From: Aspergillus flavus
Taxonomy: Eukaryota > Ascomycota > Eurotiomycetes > Eurotiales > Aspergillaceae
Reading direction: 5' to 3'
Assembly (NCBI RefSeq): GCF_009017415.1
Contig: NC_092410.1
Coordinates: 2,728,001-2,792,000, forward strand
Length of the DNA stretch: 64,000 bases
The position numbers and the translations under genes were made by a program. The notes below the pieces were generated by a model that was not told the DNA's origin, searched no databases, and worked only from the letters and a program-made list of their open reading frames with translations. Below are positions 32,227 to 44,112 of this stretch, in pieces. Numbering within the stretch: position 1 is the stretch's first letter; the number at the start of each line of letters is the position of its first letter.

Positions 32227-34569
32227 CTACCATTGCTCCATCAGGCGTTTCCGGACGGTCCACATCCGAAGCCGCTTGCCATAAATGTACATGGGGATCG
32301 TAAATAGAAGGAATCCCAGCTGAATTCCACCCAGGGCCAGGTATACCGTCTGAGTGCCTTGCGCATTTAGCCAGTCGACAATGAATAACGAGAAGATCAA
32401 TCCGTGGAATACATCTGGAAACGGGTATTAGTTGACGGTGCCCATGGAGAGACAGCATGGAATCATAGTAAGGGAACTCACTCTTGCTCCAGTTCAGGGT
32501 CACCAATGCTTCGCCAGCATATTGACGATAACTGTCGACGCAGAATGTGATGGACGTCGTGCTACCCAGGCAGCATCCAAACGAAACTAAGCCGAAAAAG
32601 ACGGTGGGCACGATCCACGCATTCTTCTCCTGAGCGCTCCATCCGAATCCCATAAGACCCGCCGTCGTCGAAAGTGCGATGGGGATCGCCATCACCAGCC
32701 GAAATTCCGGTTCGTAGACGCCGCCATTACGACGAGTCATATATCGGACTATCACATCGGAGACCTTTCCGGCCACGGCGGTCCCCAGTAAGCCTCCCAC
32801 AAACGGTGAGATGTACACGAGTCCCACTTGCAAGGCCGTGAAATTGTAGGTGTCTCGCGTTTCATAGACTTTTGCGACGGACTCGGACAGGACAATTAAC
32901 CATCCGACCGAGAGTGCATAAACAACTGCCGACCACAGCACGGCCGGGTAGGCAAATAGGATAAACGGGCGCACGGCCACTCGCATCCAGTTGTCGTGGG
33001 ATATTCGACCGTTCCAGACCCGGAGATAGTGTAGGTATGGCATCTGAGGTCGCTCCCGAAGCCAATTCGTATAATGCATCGATCCATTCATCGGTGCGCC
33101 GGGATCAAGCGAATCGCTGCGGGCTGGAGACATGGCGGCCTGGCGGCCAACTCCCAGATCGGATGCACGCTCGGAGCCAAAAGCGGCAGGAGCTGGGGGG
33201 TGGAGAAACCCGTCGGCCTTTTCCGGATCAGCGTCGCGTGCGAAGTGTACATGGTCCTCGCCAGGAACATCCGGTGCGATTGAGACACGGTCATGGTCTG
33301 CCTCCGCCTCCTTTTCGTTAGGAGAGTGACCTTCCGCGTCAGGGTTCTCTACGAATCCGACATGGCCCTTCTTGGACTTCTTGGGCAGCGCGGATTCGGT
33401 GTCAGCTTCCGGGGCATGATCTTCGAGTCGCTGTACATGCGTCGGGCGCCCGCGAATGCCATGAGAGACCAGGTCTGACACGCTCCTATACAAATGCGGA
33501 CGTTTGCGCGTGCGGGGCCGCGGAGTACGATCCCAAAATGTTTCCGGAACAAAGAAAAACAACAGGACAAGGCAAGCTCCCACCACAATGGAAACAATCC
33601 AGAACACCCAACGCCAACCCAAGTTGCCTATAATGGCAGCACTCACCAAAGGGATTAAATTCTTGCCTCCCAAGAGGAGAAGGGTATAAATCCCAACTCG
33701 GTAGGCCCGTTCGTGTAGGAAGTAGATCTCAGCAATGGTCGCAGAGGGTAGACACTCCACCGGGCTCACTGCGATGCCTTGGAAAACGCGGGCAATGACA
33801 AGACTTGGGTAGTTAGGTGACAGGGCACACCAGACGCCTGAGATAACGAAAAGCGTAGCGCCGAGAAGGTAGACCGGCCTTTTCCCATACAGAATCGCGG
33901 TCGGCGACATGATGACGGACCCCACTCCGAGGCCCAACATATACAGACCAGTGGTGTAGGCCACCTGTTGAGTGGACACATCATAGGTATCCGCAACCTG
34001 CGTGAAACCAGCGGCTAGAATCGGTGTCATCCCACCTCCCATCAGACAATAAAAGCCCAGCGACAACAATGCAGCATCTCGACGCCAGACTGGCCAGTTT
34101 AACGGGTCGTTCATCGAATCTTCAGGCTGGGGTTCTAAGACGATCCGTCCATCCGCGGTTTTCTTCTTCGACGGCCGACCTCTTACCGAGGTACGCGAAG
34201 ATGAGCGCGAAGGGGGGTATGGAGATGGGAGGGACGAGCGGGATGTCCGCTGCGGCTGATGCCTCAAGCCTAATGGCTCATTGCGGTTTGATGATAGCAG
34301 AAGGACCGTTCCTAGATCCTCTGTCAGTGGGTTTCTCATACTATCGGGATGTGCTGCTTGGAGGACATACCAGGTACTTCATCGGTTTCTTTGTCACTGA
34401 GAATCCCCAAGGTTGACTTGGAGCGATAGTTGACGTTGTCTTGGTTGAAATCCACATCATTGGCAGACGAAGGCTTCAATACTCTTTTCCACCAGGGACC
34501 TGAGGATGGTCTTTGAGAACCAGCCTCTGGGGGTTCACTGGGGGAAGCCGTTGCTTCTGTGGTGGACAT
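32227..34569 (-). CDS. MFS transporter with long disordered N terminus and cytosolic loop
   Basis: Major facilitator carrier of the DHA1-like multidrug/unknown-substrate type. Three exons on the minus strand (34569-34371, 34311-32482, 32414-32227; introns 59 and 67 nt) give 738 residues, far longer than the usual 480-560. Extra length comes from a Ser/Pro-rich N-terminal tail of about 130 residues and a charged, His- and Glu-rich loop of about 170 residues between helices 6 and 7. MFS landmarks: DPLNWPVWRRDAALLSLGFY before helix 1, GKRPVYLLGATLF (motif A-like), GWRWVFWIVSIV and FFVPETFWDR at the end of the first half. The last exon holds helix 11-12 (HGLIFSLFIVDWLNAQGTQ, LGGIQLGFLLFTIPMYIYGK). 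The loop could take part in regulation or trafficking. The substrate cannot be read from sequence. Confidence 0.85.
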
Positions 34570-36435
34570 GATTGCTGCAACTCAAATGTCTTAATGCTTG
34601 TAATAAGTCAAATTTATCAGTAGGACCGGCAACTGATTTGGTAGTCTGATCTGCCAGGATATCCCAGTTTCAGGTTCACAGGATGAAGCAGAAAAAAGCA
34701 CGGCTGTAGGGGTACCGAGACTGTGTCGCAAATGTCGTACAATGTTTCAGTCCCGCGATGCAGTGGATAAAGTATTTCTGAAGGACGAGAATAGTATCTA
34801 ACTCAAGGACATGACACTCTCCCTCCTTTTCTCAGGTCAGGGAGTTCGGTCACAACCCGCGAGATAAGACCTCAACCGATGACTGCGCAGGGATGACGCC
34901 ACCCCATATCTAGGAATCAAAAGAGCAAACGAATTCGGTGGGATGTGGGAGGATTCTGGAGGATTATATAGAGTCGGTGAGCCGTCACGCGCCAGTGAAG
35001 ACGGCGAAACCAGTGAGGAATATGGAGGGATCAAAATCTAATCAGAAAAGAGTAAGAGACGATAATCTACCATATCAATCCCCCCGGGGAAGGCGGTGGG
35101 CACGGCAAGGGTACCTCAACGGTACCCGTGGGTCCGCCCGTCACACGCTGGTTGGGTGAAGTACCTTCGAGGTAGATACGAGCAGGACAATCTCCCTTCG
35201 TGTTAAACTCGGAGATCAGCACACCGCAGGAGAGGCTATGTAAGAATCTCACGTGGAAAGCATTTCTGGACTCGGCTGGCGTAATTCCGAAACATTCTCG
35301 CTCCACCATTGGGCGTGGTCCAACCAGTCAAATGTTTATTATGGGGAAGAAGGCAAAAAATCCATGCGCACTGCAAGCACCGGATCACTAGGTGGCCTAT
35401 CATTCAGGCTTGAAGTAAACTCTGCCAAAAAATCGTCGAACGGGGGGGACATGTGGGCGTAGTCTCAAGGACTGTTGATGCATTACTAGTTTTATGGCGA
35501 ACCTTCTTCATTGAGGTGAGGCTGACTGTAGTGTATTGCCTTCTTTCCCCCTTTTTTCTTCTACCACTACTACTGTATCTTTTGTTGTTCTATGAAAAAA
35601 GAATAAAATCGAAGGGAAATTTCAAATATACAGTATTGCCGAGCGCCTGTATATGAGAAGGCACCAAGATCTTCATCGGTGCCGTTGTTAAATATGCCTC
35701 GAATTTGTGTTCTGCTCTGGCAGCTCACCGTCACGACCCCACATAACGGACCGAAAAGTAGGGCTAAAGGGATCGTCGGCTGCCATTGGCGTTGCCTCGA
35801 GTCATATGATTTCCCCCATCCTGGTCGATCTTGAGCTAATTTACCAAATTCCGTCATCTTGCAGGCGGCACCGTCTTTCGCATGGTGGGGGGGAACAAGA
35901 GGTCTCTGATAAGAGGGTTCGCGAAAAGCGGGAGGATTAGGTGAATTCTTACCGTGAGCCAACACATAAAACTTTCACAACATCGTCTTTCTTGAATTGG
36001 TGCTCTAACCGTTGAAAAGGTATGGATTTTATGTCGTCATCGCACAAGTGATATTGCACAATACGAATTACTATTACTGTTAGTATTCGGAGAGACTCCA
36101 CCCGACTTGTCCACCTGAACAGCAGATCCCGTGACATGGCGCCATCATCTGCTTGCTTGCAATGCAACCCGAAACATCCTCATGCTAACGAGAAGATTGA
36201 TCCAAAACGCTACCTAGAGAGATACAGTGATTAATGGCAGGGCTACACGATTACACCTCGGAAGCGGAGCGAACTTGAGAAAGGCACTGGAGCATCCTGT
36301 GTTTGGAAATATATATCTTCGAACGGATACAATAAGTTGAACAAACATACATCTAGTAGTAAACATCTGGCAAACAACAAATATCGAATATTAGTTGCAC
36401 GCGTTAAATTTCAAGGCTGACGGTTTTAGCAAATT
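34570..36435. other. intergenic region
   Basis: Promoter of the MFS gene and long non-coding sequence. Short ORFs lack family features. T-rich tract at 35540-35600. Confidence 0.45.
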
Positions 36436-36854
36436 CTATGTTCCAACTGGAAATCCTATCCCGTCAAAAAGGGTCTCCCATCCGGCCCATTGATGGCACA
36501 TACGATGTATACTCTTCCCACCCTCGGGAAAGAAAGCGGTCATTTCCCAGTCAATCACACCGGCAACAACATCCATATTAGGATGCAGTACAATGTTTGA
36601 GAGGTTCCGATCCATATAGGTTCGTATCCTTCGTACCCTAGCTCGCCGAATATAAGCGGTTTCTTGACGACATGCTCAGGGAGCATATAGATGTATCTCT
36701 CAAATGGTGGAACGGGTAGATTTTCCGGTTGACATTTACTGAGCCATGCATCCTCACCAGAAATCATTATACTGAGATAATCAGTAGTAGGGGAGGGTAA
36801 TGAAGTCGAAAACAACAACAGCAACCGCCAATGACCCAGAATTTCAGTGATCAC
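36436..36854 (-). pseudogene. decayed aminoglycoside/choline-kinase-like phosphotransferase fragment
   Basis: Two minus-strand frames hold neighbouring pieces of an APH-family protein. The first, 36854 to about 36620, includes PPFERYIYMLPEHVVKKPLIFGELGYEGYEP, here split for length: PPFERYIYMLPEHVV then KKPLIFGELGYEG. The second, 36615-36436, has NLSNIVLHPN followed by GVIDWEMTAFFPEGGKS and ends HQWAGWETLF...PVGT. The frames differ, and at the join the catalytic HGD triad expected before NLSNI reads YMD. The N-terminal lobe of the kinase is not found upstream. I conclude this is a broken gene or a 3' remnant; an unseen intron could repair the frame but not the lost HGD. Confidence 0.55.
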
Positions 36855-37753
36855 TGACAGATCTTTTCTATCGAGAACATTACCACCCCTTGATCACGTG
36901 TTTGTGCGTGTAACTGTTGCAGTATCAAAGAGGTTCACAGAGCGAATAAGACAAGAGATATAAGTTGACCGTTGAGAGTAGACAATGTGGATAGAGAATA
37001 CCTGAGGTTGGGGGTACGCTATTACAACACATGCTCGTGGTGACACATTACACTGGTACTCAGTGGTATTGGAATTGAAACCCACCTGTAAGCTATTCCA
37101 GAATACAATTAAAAATAGAGTATATGGTCTAGACAGAGAGCTTGAATGTCATAGGTCACACGGTGTGGATGGGGTGCAGTTCGGTTGCGTGTATCTGTAG
37201 AAGCTACGGGCCGGGTGGTCTGGTGTATGGAAGTTTGAACCTTACAATAGGAATAGTCTCGCGTTGACCGTGGTCGTATATTTGACATGATTGGGATATG
37301 AGTACTATAGGATGGACCCCTGAAAGCTCAGGCCTGCGAGGGAATGAGACTAGCTGTTCTTGGATCGCCCAGCACGTGGCCCGAAAGCGTGATTCGATTC
37401 CCTGACGTGATGGGCCAAGACATGCTTGCTTTTTGCTCGCCCAGTGCCTGGATTCTAATATGCATAACGCCATGATTGAATCCCAAGCCATCCCACTCTT
37501 TGCTACTGTCGGCACCTTGCAACGTGCCCTAACCTCGCCTTCGGATTTGTTCCGGAACCTGCTGCCAAGTTGCAGACACGATCGAGTTTACTCAGGAACG
37601 CTTGGTATTTACAGCCACAATGGGTGGTGAGATGAGCCCAGGTGTTGCTCTACAGCATGATGCCTTATATCATCGCAACTCTCTCAGGTCCCTCCTGGCG
37701 ATCTGCCCTGGGGAGCTGCGATGCTTCCATAGTACCATGGAACAGCCAAAATT
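36855..37753. other. intergenic region
   Basis: No recognised gene. Short frames upstream of the next MFS gene do not resemble its family. Confidence 0.45.
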
Positions 37754-39313
37754 ATGGCGCCATTTTTCGTCGAGGCTGTTCAGGAAGGCTGGTACGCTTT
37801 CACTCCACGTGAGAGACGCGATGTGGCCTTCTACATCTTGGGCATTATGATCTATAAGTTCGGCCTAGAGGCGTTTAACGGCTCAATTGTGGCCCTTGCA
37901 ACTAATCGCTATGACTATGATGCGATGCGGACCAAGACACCCGCAAAGACTTTTCAAAGAGTTGGGCTCATGGTGGGCCTTAACCAAGCTTGCCAGTGTA
38001 TCGGATCCATTTTGATCGCCCCGCTTATTCGAAGATTCCCTTCTCGGATCGTGCTCTCAAGCGCAGTATTAGTATTTGCGCTCTTCAGTGCCCTTCTCCT
38101 TATCATCGACGCTAGCACCGGGGGTACATTTGCACCGGCAAGCTTTCGCGATCAGCACCCCGACCATGATTTTCATTACTACGGCCGGTACAACACCGAT
38201 GGCATGATCCCAGTCTATTGTGTCGCAGGAATTGCCTATGGAATGGTCGAATTGATGCGCCGTGTCATTCCGCGCGATATTGTCGGGGGAAATGTTAAGA
38301 AACTGCGTCATCTAGACGCCTTGGTGCACATATTCTACGAAATCTCCGGCACGGGTGGTGCGTTCTGCACGGCGTTAGCCTTGATACCGTTTTTTGGGAA
38401 TAATTATTCTTTTTTGATCACCCCGATCTGTTTCGCATTCGCCGCTATCTCCTGGTTCTTCCTCACCGATGAAACGTTCCGTAGCCATGATACGCCGGCA
38501 TTAGAACGCCAGCCTTCATACATCAAAGCGGTCACTGTTGGGTTCTGGCTGTTTATTGAATCGATCTGGACTGGTGCTCGCATAATCTTTACCTCGCGCA
38601 AGTTTATCTGGCTGGTGCCAGGGTATTCCGTTGCGCTGTATGCTCATCGCTACCTGGAAAATGCCGTGGCACCCGCAATCGCCCGCCGGTACCTGGGTAA
38701 TGCCGCTTGGTCACAGATTATCGTGGGTGGTTCGAATTTAGGGGAGCTTCTAGGCGCACTATTCGTTATTCTATTCACGAATCTGGTGACGACACCGGTC
38801 CCCTGGCTCCGGCTAGATGCCGTTATGCTCCTCATAACATGGTACCTACCATTCTGGCGGCCACCGATGCAAATCAGCGCTGCCTGGATGGCAGCGGCTA
38901 CATTCATTCCTATCTCGTTTGGCTGGGCGGCTGGCGATGTCTCGTTGGCGGCGTACATCCAAGCGGCGCTAGCACGAGTCGAATCGAAGACGCAGAATGT
39001 CTCTGCCCTGGGTGCGGTAATGGCTTTCTTGTACTCGACGTATATTATCCTTTACGCCATCACGTCGCCGATCCTTGGAAGCTATATTGACCGTGTATAC
39101 AGCGACACTGGAGGATCTGAGAATGGGGGCAATATATATGCAGCTATACAAAATGTCGCTTCAGTGCAATTCACGATAATATCGGGATTGGTCTTATTAT
39201 CCACTTTCGTGCCGCGAGGATCGCTGGCGTTCAACCCGAAGATGCTGTATAATGAGAACTTGGACGGAGAAGCGGGTTTGGAACGCGTATCATCAGACGA
39301 CTTGAGGAAATAA
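37754..39313 (+). CDS. MFS-type transporter of unknown substrate
   Basis: Intronless, 519 residues. The start at 37754 (MAPFFVEAVQEGWYAF) leads straight into a conserved-looking TPRERRDVAFYILGIMIYKFG segment; the sequence upstream in frame has no family character. About 11-12 hydrophobic helices follow, with MFS-like features: FQRVGLMVGLNQACQCIG, APLIRRFPSRIVLSS, YEISGTGGAFCTALALIP and, in the second half, NAAWSQIIVGGSNLGELLGAL. A polar loop (about 130-165) is rich in His and Asp. The tail after helix 12 is short and acidic. It belongs to a fungal MFS group with no characterised substrate known to me. The neighbour on the opposite strand is a convergent secreted nucleoside-hydrolase-like protein (212 bp between stops). 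Confidence 0.75.
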   Translation: MAPFFVEAVQEGWYAFTPRERRDVAFYILGIMIYKFGLEAFNGSIVALATNRYDYDAMRTKTPAKTFQRVGLMVGLNQACQCIGSILIAPLIRRFPSRIVLSSAVLVFALFSALLLIIDASTGGTFAPASFRDQHPDHDFHYYGRYNTDGMIPVYCVAGIAYGMVELMRRVIPRDIVGGNVKKLRHLDALVHIFYEISGTGGAFCTALALIPFFGNNYSFLITPICFAFAAISWFFLTDETFRSHDTPALERQPSYIKAVTVGFWLFIESIWTGARIIFTSRKFIWLVPGYSVALYAHRYLENAVAPAIARRYLGNAAWSQIIVGGSNLGELLGALFVILFTNLVTTPVPWLRLDAVMLLITWYLPFWRPPMQISAAWMAAATFIPISFGWAAGDVSLAAYIQAALARVESKTQNVSALGAVMAFLYSTYIILYAITSPILGSYIDRVYSDTGGSENGGNIYAAIQNVASVQFTIISGLVLLSTFVPRGSLAFNPKMLYNENLDGEAGLERVSSDDLRK

Positions 39314-39523
39314 TGACAACCTTGACCTGCCGGCGAACTACGGGATATGTATGGCCCTACCTCAGGTATTTACTTGATCGGACGGCGTTGGGTGTTTTTC
39401 GGGCTACTCCTACTTGATGGGTATTACTGCTACACGATACCAATAATACACTCACAATCATTTCCCTTAAAAGCAGCTAAACCCACAGCATTCATCTATA
39501 ATATAAAGCAATTTATGCCCTTG

Positions 39524-41039
39524 CTATTTGGCATCAGACTTAGCAACATGCAACAATATCCGACGATATGTAGTCAACGGTGGCGAGCCCGAATCCTTAA
39601 CCTCCAGAATGAAATGGAACAGATCACAATGCTCGATGCCTGCCTCACAGGTCCTATCGATAATTGGAACCGGCAACCTGGCACTTTCACCACGCGACCC
39701 AAAAGTCGTTACATTCACATCAGGGGTGCCGTTAATGGTACTGGGCTCAGGATAATAAATCCAGTTGAAGGTCAACTCATCCCCATCCGGATCCACCGAC
39801 TCACCAGCATCCACAACAACTTCCGACCCAGCAACCCCATAAACATTGACAGGCTCCAGCCCCGAACTCCCATTAACCTTCACAAGGGGGTGATGATTAG
39901 CCTTGGTCACATCATCCGTTAACGTCCAGCGCATGCGCGCCGCGAAATCATGCTGATACGCATCCCGCCACCGCCAAATCGTCGCCTTATTCGATTTGAA
40001 AGTGTTCCCATTAAGACCCACCACCTGGTCCTGCACATCCGAGTAATGTCTGAAACCTGGGCCATGCTGATTGGAAGTGACCAACTGATACCGACCGCCC
40101 CACGACCCATACTCGGGGTGCTCCGAGACTCCCAGTCCATTCTGAATGAGATAGAGAAATGTCGGCGTATCGCCTTCCATGGTATATGCCACGTCTGGGT
40201 AGGCGGCGCCCAAGGTCCCGATTTGGATGTTCTCCTTGAGCCATGCTTTGCTTACCAGCGTGCTATTTGGGCCGCCCTTGTCGACGTCGTAGAATTCGTC
40301 GCCCGAGATCCCGACCCAGGTGGACATACCGTACTGGTTCCAGCCGTGGATGGAGTTGATCCAGAACAGGTCAGGCCACTGCTGGCGGAGCCAGGCGCCT
40401 GTGTCGTCTTGGTCGGAGATGGTGTAGATGCGGAGGTTCTTTCGGAGGTTGGCAGCTTTCTCTGGGGAGTTGTCCTTGTGGAGCTTGACAAGAGCTTGCG
40501 CGAGGACATTGGTGCCACCCCAAGCGAGGACCCAGAGGGGGGAGTTGCTGTTTGTTGTGGCTTGAATGCGGTCGAGGAGGAGTTCAGCGCCGGCGCTGAA
40601 GGTGGCGTTGGGGGCTAGGGCCGCCATACCGTAGACCTGTCCGTGTTAGTTTGTTGGGAACTGGGAGCCTGAGGGGATATACCGGAGACCCTGCGCGGAC
40701 TAGACTCCGCATGTGTTCTGCGGATGGGTACTGTGAATCCGCTGGTGCATGATGGTTCAGATTGTCGACGACCTTCTCATATGCATGGATGATGTCGAGC
40801 ATAGCATCTGGGTCGGTTTCATTCTTCAGCCAGGTTGATGTCGTGGCCACGAGGCCTTCCGTCTGGAACTGGTTACTGTATGTGAGGTATCGGACGAGTG
40901 ACTCGGAATCGTCAGGTTCATTGGAGATATCAGAGAGCACGAATACTCGTGGTTTACTAGGGAAGGAATTGAGAGTTATAGCCGAGACAAGAGTAAGGCA
41001 TGATGTGTATAATAATAATAGACGGGATATGAGAGCCAT
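39524..41039 (-). CDS. secreted nucleoside-hydrolase-like protein (DUF1593 / Sde182 family)
   Basis: Two exons on the minus strand (41039-40683, 40636-39524; 46-nt intron) give 489 residues. The start at 41039 begins a signal peptide (MALISRLLLLYTSCLTLVSA); ATG 41060 is an in-frame alternative seven residues longer. The N-terminal domain is nucleoside-hydrolase-like: RVFVLSDISNEPDDSES carries the Asp cluster that binds calcium in that fold, and SPLWVLAWGGTNVLAQAL lies deeper in it. The C-terminal domain, from about residue 370, is beta-rich with VVVDAGESVDPDGDELTFNW, the Sde182/cadherin-like pattern. Relatives were named cellulose-binding in Saccharophagus; the true substrate is not established. 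The likely role is extracellular breakdown of a glycoside or nucleoside. Confidence 0.85.
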
Positions 41040-42240
41040 GACTGCCAAATACCGCTCCAAATCTCCGAAAAGGTTTATCCACTTCCCTTGACCACAACCA
41101 TAGAAACTTCGATCTAAACAGAGGAAACATCGTCCAATTTATACAACCACCCCAATCCCCAACCCAACCAAGGCAACTGACAAAGCTCGGCACTTAGTCC
41201 CCCCACTAATCTGAACCCTACCTAGCAAGTCTATAGAAAACAACCCCGGAAAATATCCAAAGAGCCCAAACCTTCCCTTTTCGGACAGATCCGGCAGTAT
41301 TCAAGATCCGGGGAAAATGCGGAGTGCAGAATGCGGGGAAATCTCACCTTATGCCGCTTGTCACTGATCAGCGCCTTCGTCCCACGAGGAAGGTTTACGC
41401 ATGGTGGTGGCTCTAGTTGCCCTTTTTAGAGCTTTGGGAGGGCTTGGATTTTGTCATATTGCTTTTCTGCAGGATGTATCTAGGTGTTTTCTGCGTGGTT
41501 TGTATGTAGTGGTGGGCACGAGATGCCTTTTTTTGTGTGGGGTAGTACTAGTATTGACTCTAGATCTTTCCTTTTCTTCGAGAATTCTTTTAGAATATGA
41601 AATCTTGTGACTTCCCTTCTCTTTAAAGTTATAATTTCCCTTCTGGTGGTAGTGTCTGGTACATCGGTGATGGAGTCGCTGTCGTCGTGAGACCTGGCCA
41701 GTCCCGTGAGGTACCACGTGGTTGATAGAAAAGTGTAACAAAATGGAAAAAACGATTGAGGAGAAAGTGAGCGACACTAGAGACTTTCCCAGAAGTTACA
41801 GGATGAGCGTGGAAGAAGTAGAAGTCGCAGATGAGCGAAGCAAAAGGATAAGGTATGAGTGAGTGGAGCGACAAGAAGCGCCTCGGCGACAACTATCACG
41901 ACTTGTCAGGCACCAGGAAGAGAGAAAGACCAACCATGTCAATGTAGAGATAGTAGGGCGTAGATTTAGACAGGTGTGGTGCTAAGACAGTTGAAAAATG
42001 GCGTCAAATGTTGTCGTATATTGAGTGAGTTGAAGTTACCCATTCATTGTTTAGTCAAACTAGTCAGTAATACTCCGATCATCCACACCTGAACATAATC
42101 AAAGCCTCCAAGTCTTAGATAAGCTGCTCCCCATTACAGTGGCAGCGAGACCACATCAGTCCCTAAGGAATAGGGGTCTATTAGTAGGTACGTATAGCTT
42201 GACGGTTTAGGTATATAGTTAAATAAGGTTCTATACTCTT
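41040..42240. other. intergenic region
   Basis: Promoter of the Sde182-like gene (TATA-like at 41136-41143 on the minus strand) and 3' flank of the PNP gene. No gene recognised. Confidence 0.5.
41136..41143 (-). promoter_or_regulatory. TATA box of Sde182-like gene
   Basis: TATAAATT on the minus strand, about 97-104 bases upstream of ATG 41039. Confidence 0.4.
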
Positions 42241-44112
42241 TTATGCCTCTACGGCCGTTGGTGTGATCTCAACCTGTCTAGCAGGTGTCATGGAGATAAA
42301 CTCTTTAGCGTATGCGGCAGCGGTGGCTGCAGCATACTCTTGCCAGTCATTGTTCTTGTGAGAATCAGCATAGTCGCAAATTCCACGAATGACTAGACAT
42401 GGAAAATTATCCATTAGACCGGCTGCCTCCATCTCGAAGCATAAGATTCCCTGTTGTTGAGCAATCCTGTCCCGGGTTTGGCCATGCTTTATAACTTGAT
42501 TTCCGGACGCAATTGTACCGTAATGAACTACCGGAGTGCTTTGCATTCGAACCTTGCGGTCCACAGTCTGGGCTGGGTCACAGTTTTTACAGGTAGGATT
42601 TGGTCCTTCATGATCGTAATCAGCTCGGAAAAGGTAATCTCGTTCCTGGCCAGGGTAGGTAAAGTTCTGCATTCGCGGATACGCAGTTACCATTTGGGAA
42701 AGGTATTTAAAAATTTTATCACCACGCATCATGTGTTCGGCTTGCATCTTTGCGACTGTTGTCAAGAGAGCCTGTGGGGGTTTATTTAGGGCACCAGTCT
42801 GTTCGAATATACCATTCGCGACGGTTTTGCCATAGTCATATTGCACCACTCCCCCTAGCCTCCCGTTTGGCTTGCTAACAACAACATCTCCTAGTCGAAT
42901 ATCGGCTGTACTGCTAGGAACGCCACCGCCAATTCCTACCATCAAGCTGAATCGTATTGATGGAAACGTGGCTAGCATTTGAGTGGCCACGGTTGCCGCA
43001 GAAGTTGTTCCATATACTCCAATGGGAAGACAAGCGATCACGATGTTATGGGATCCAATTTTCCCTAATGTATAATTGTTATAGTCATTCGAGGGAGTGG
43101 GCAGGGTCTCATGTATTTCGTCGAGCATCGCACTTGCTGCTGCCATTTCGAGGGATAAAGCACAGATCCAGCCGATTGTATACTCCTCAGACTCTTTAGG
43201 TGTTGTTCGATTTGCGAGTGGCGCTGTTTTTGTTGCCTTGTCGCAACTACTCTTCAGTTCTTCCGGTCTCAGCCCCTTATCTAATTTGGATATTGGTCTG
43301 AAACTTTGAACCAGAAGTGCTGTCATATCTTTATTCAGTTGTCTTGCCCTCTCATCCAATGGAGTTTGCTCGTGCGCAGATGGCGAAACTCGGACACAGA
43401 GGGTTCTGGTGGATGAATCCATCGAAGAGGGGAACTTAAACCAACCGCGGTCTCCGTGAAGCTGGCCCTCGATGCGAACGGTGATGAAAAAGGGGTCTAA
43501 GTCATGCTGTAGAACGAGTGCGACTCGGACTTGGCCACGATGCAGAAGTGGCTGGTGCTGTGAATCTGCTTCTTTTATGATCCATTCGACCCGACGATGG
43601 AGGCCACTGTTATCTCCCTCTACTGGCCAAGTGTACGCTTGCAAGGACCACTGCGTACCGGTGTCTTGGTGAGATCCGGGTCTCTTACTTGCTTTGAGTT
43701 TAGCGTTCAATGCAGTAGACCCGAGGACAACGGGCTCAACCAAATCGTTTCCTGCGATGCCCCGAGGACCGAAATATTCTGTGAGAACCGGCCCCAAATT
43801 TGAAAGATTGATTGGTTCTTGGCTTGCAGGTGCCATCTTCTCAAAGGTGAGCTCGACATTTGCGTTTGCGAGCTTGCAATCCGATGGCTGGCTGAACTGC
43901 AGTTGAAGATATAGCAACCAAGCGGGTGCACCGGCTACCTTCTGAAGAATCCCCCATTGGGAATCCGGCATAAACGAGCAGTCAATCTTGATCGTTCCCA
44001 GCTGCCTGTATCCCAGGCTCTGGCTGTGGGTCTCTAAGAGGTCTCTATGATTTTGACTCTGTTCTCGATTTACTGGCCGCTGGAAAAGACGTTTTGAGTA
44101 GCGACTCCACAT
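42241..44112 (-). CDS. PNP/UDP nucleoside-phosphorylase-domain protein with unknown N-terminal domain
   Basis: Single exon, 623 residues from ATG 44112 (MWSRYSKRLFQ); the frame stays open about 30 codons further without an ATG, so an upstream exon is possible. Residues about 309-600 are a nucleoside-phosphorylase-like domain of the type found in fungal NLR-like proteins: EYTIGWICALSLEMAAASAM, LMVGIGGGVPSSTADIRLGD, VVSKPNGRLGGVVQYDYGK, CFEMEAAGLMDNFPCLVIRG and ICDYADSHKNNDWQEYAA, with the catalytic Asp in the last. In most fungal relatives this domain is N-terminal and precedes a NACHT or NB-ARC switch. Here it is C-terminal, with no NTPase or repeats. The first 300 residues are unrecognised, beta-rich and contain GDRGWFKFPSSMDSSTRT. 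Related domains in bacteria and fungi hydrolyse ATP or nucleosides during immunity, so an effector role is possible. Divergent to the next gene. Confidence 0.8.
   Translation of the reverse strand: MWSRYSKRLFQRPVNREQSQNHRDLLETHSQSLGYRQLGTIKIDCSFMPDSQWGILQKVAGAPAWLLYLQLQFSQPSDCKLANANVELTFEKMAPASQEPINLSNLGPVLTEYFGPRGIAGNDLVEPVVLGSTALNAKLKASKRPGSHQDTGTQWSLQAYTWPVEGDNSGLHRRVEWIIKEADSQHQPLLHRGQVRVALVLQHDLDPFFITVRIEGQLHGDRGWFKFPSSMDSSTRTLCVRVSPSAHEQTPLDERARQLNKDMTALLVQSFRPISKLDKGLRPEELKSSCDKATKTAPLANRTTPKESEEYTIGWICALSLEMAAASAMLDEIHETLPTPSNDYNNYTLGKIGSHNIVIACLPIGVYGTTSAATVATQMLATFPSIRFSLMVGIGGGVPSSTADIRLGDVVVSKPNGRLGGVVQYDYGKTVANGIFEQTGALNKPPQALLTTVAKMQAEHMMRGDKIFKYLSQMVTAYPRMQNFTYPGQERDYLFRADYDHEGPNPTCKNCDPAQTVDRKVRMQSTPVVHYGTIASGNQVIKHGQTRDRIAQQQGILCFEMEAAGLMDNFPCLVIRGICDYADSHKNNDWQEYAAATAAAYAKEFISMTPARQVEITPTAVEA

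Noticed and set aside
39950..40618. 222-residue frame antisense to the Sde182-like gene
   Set aside because: Shadow frame; no family features, while the opposite strand has clear motifs.
42957..43906. Plus-strand frames across the PNP gene
   Set aside because: Antisense shadows; the minus strand carries the PNP motifs.
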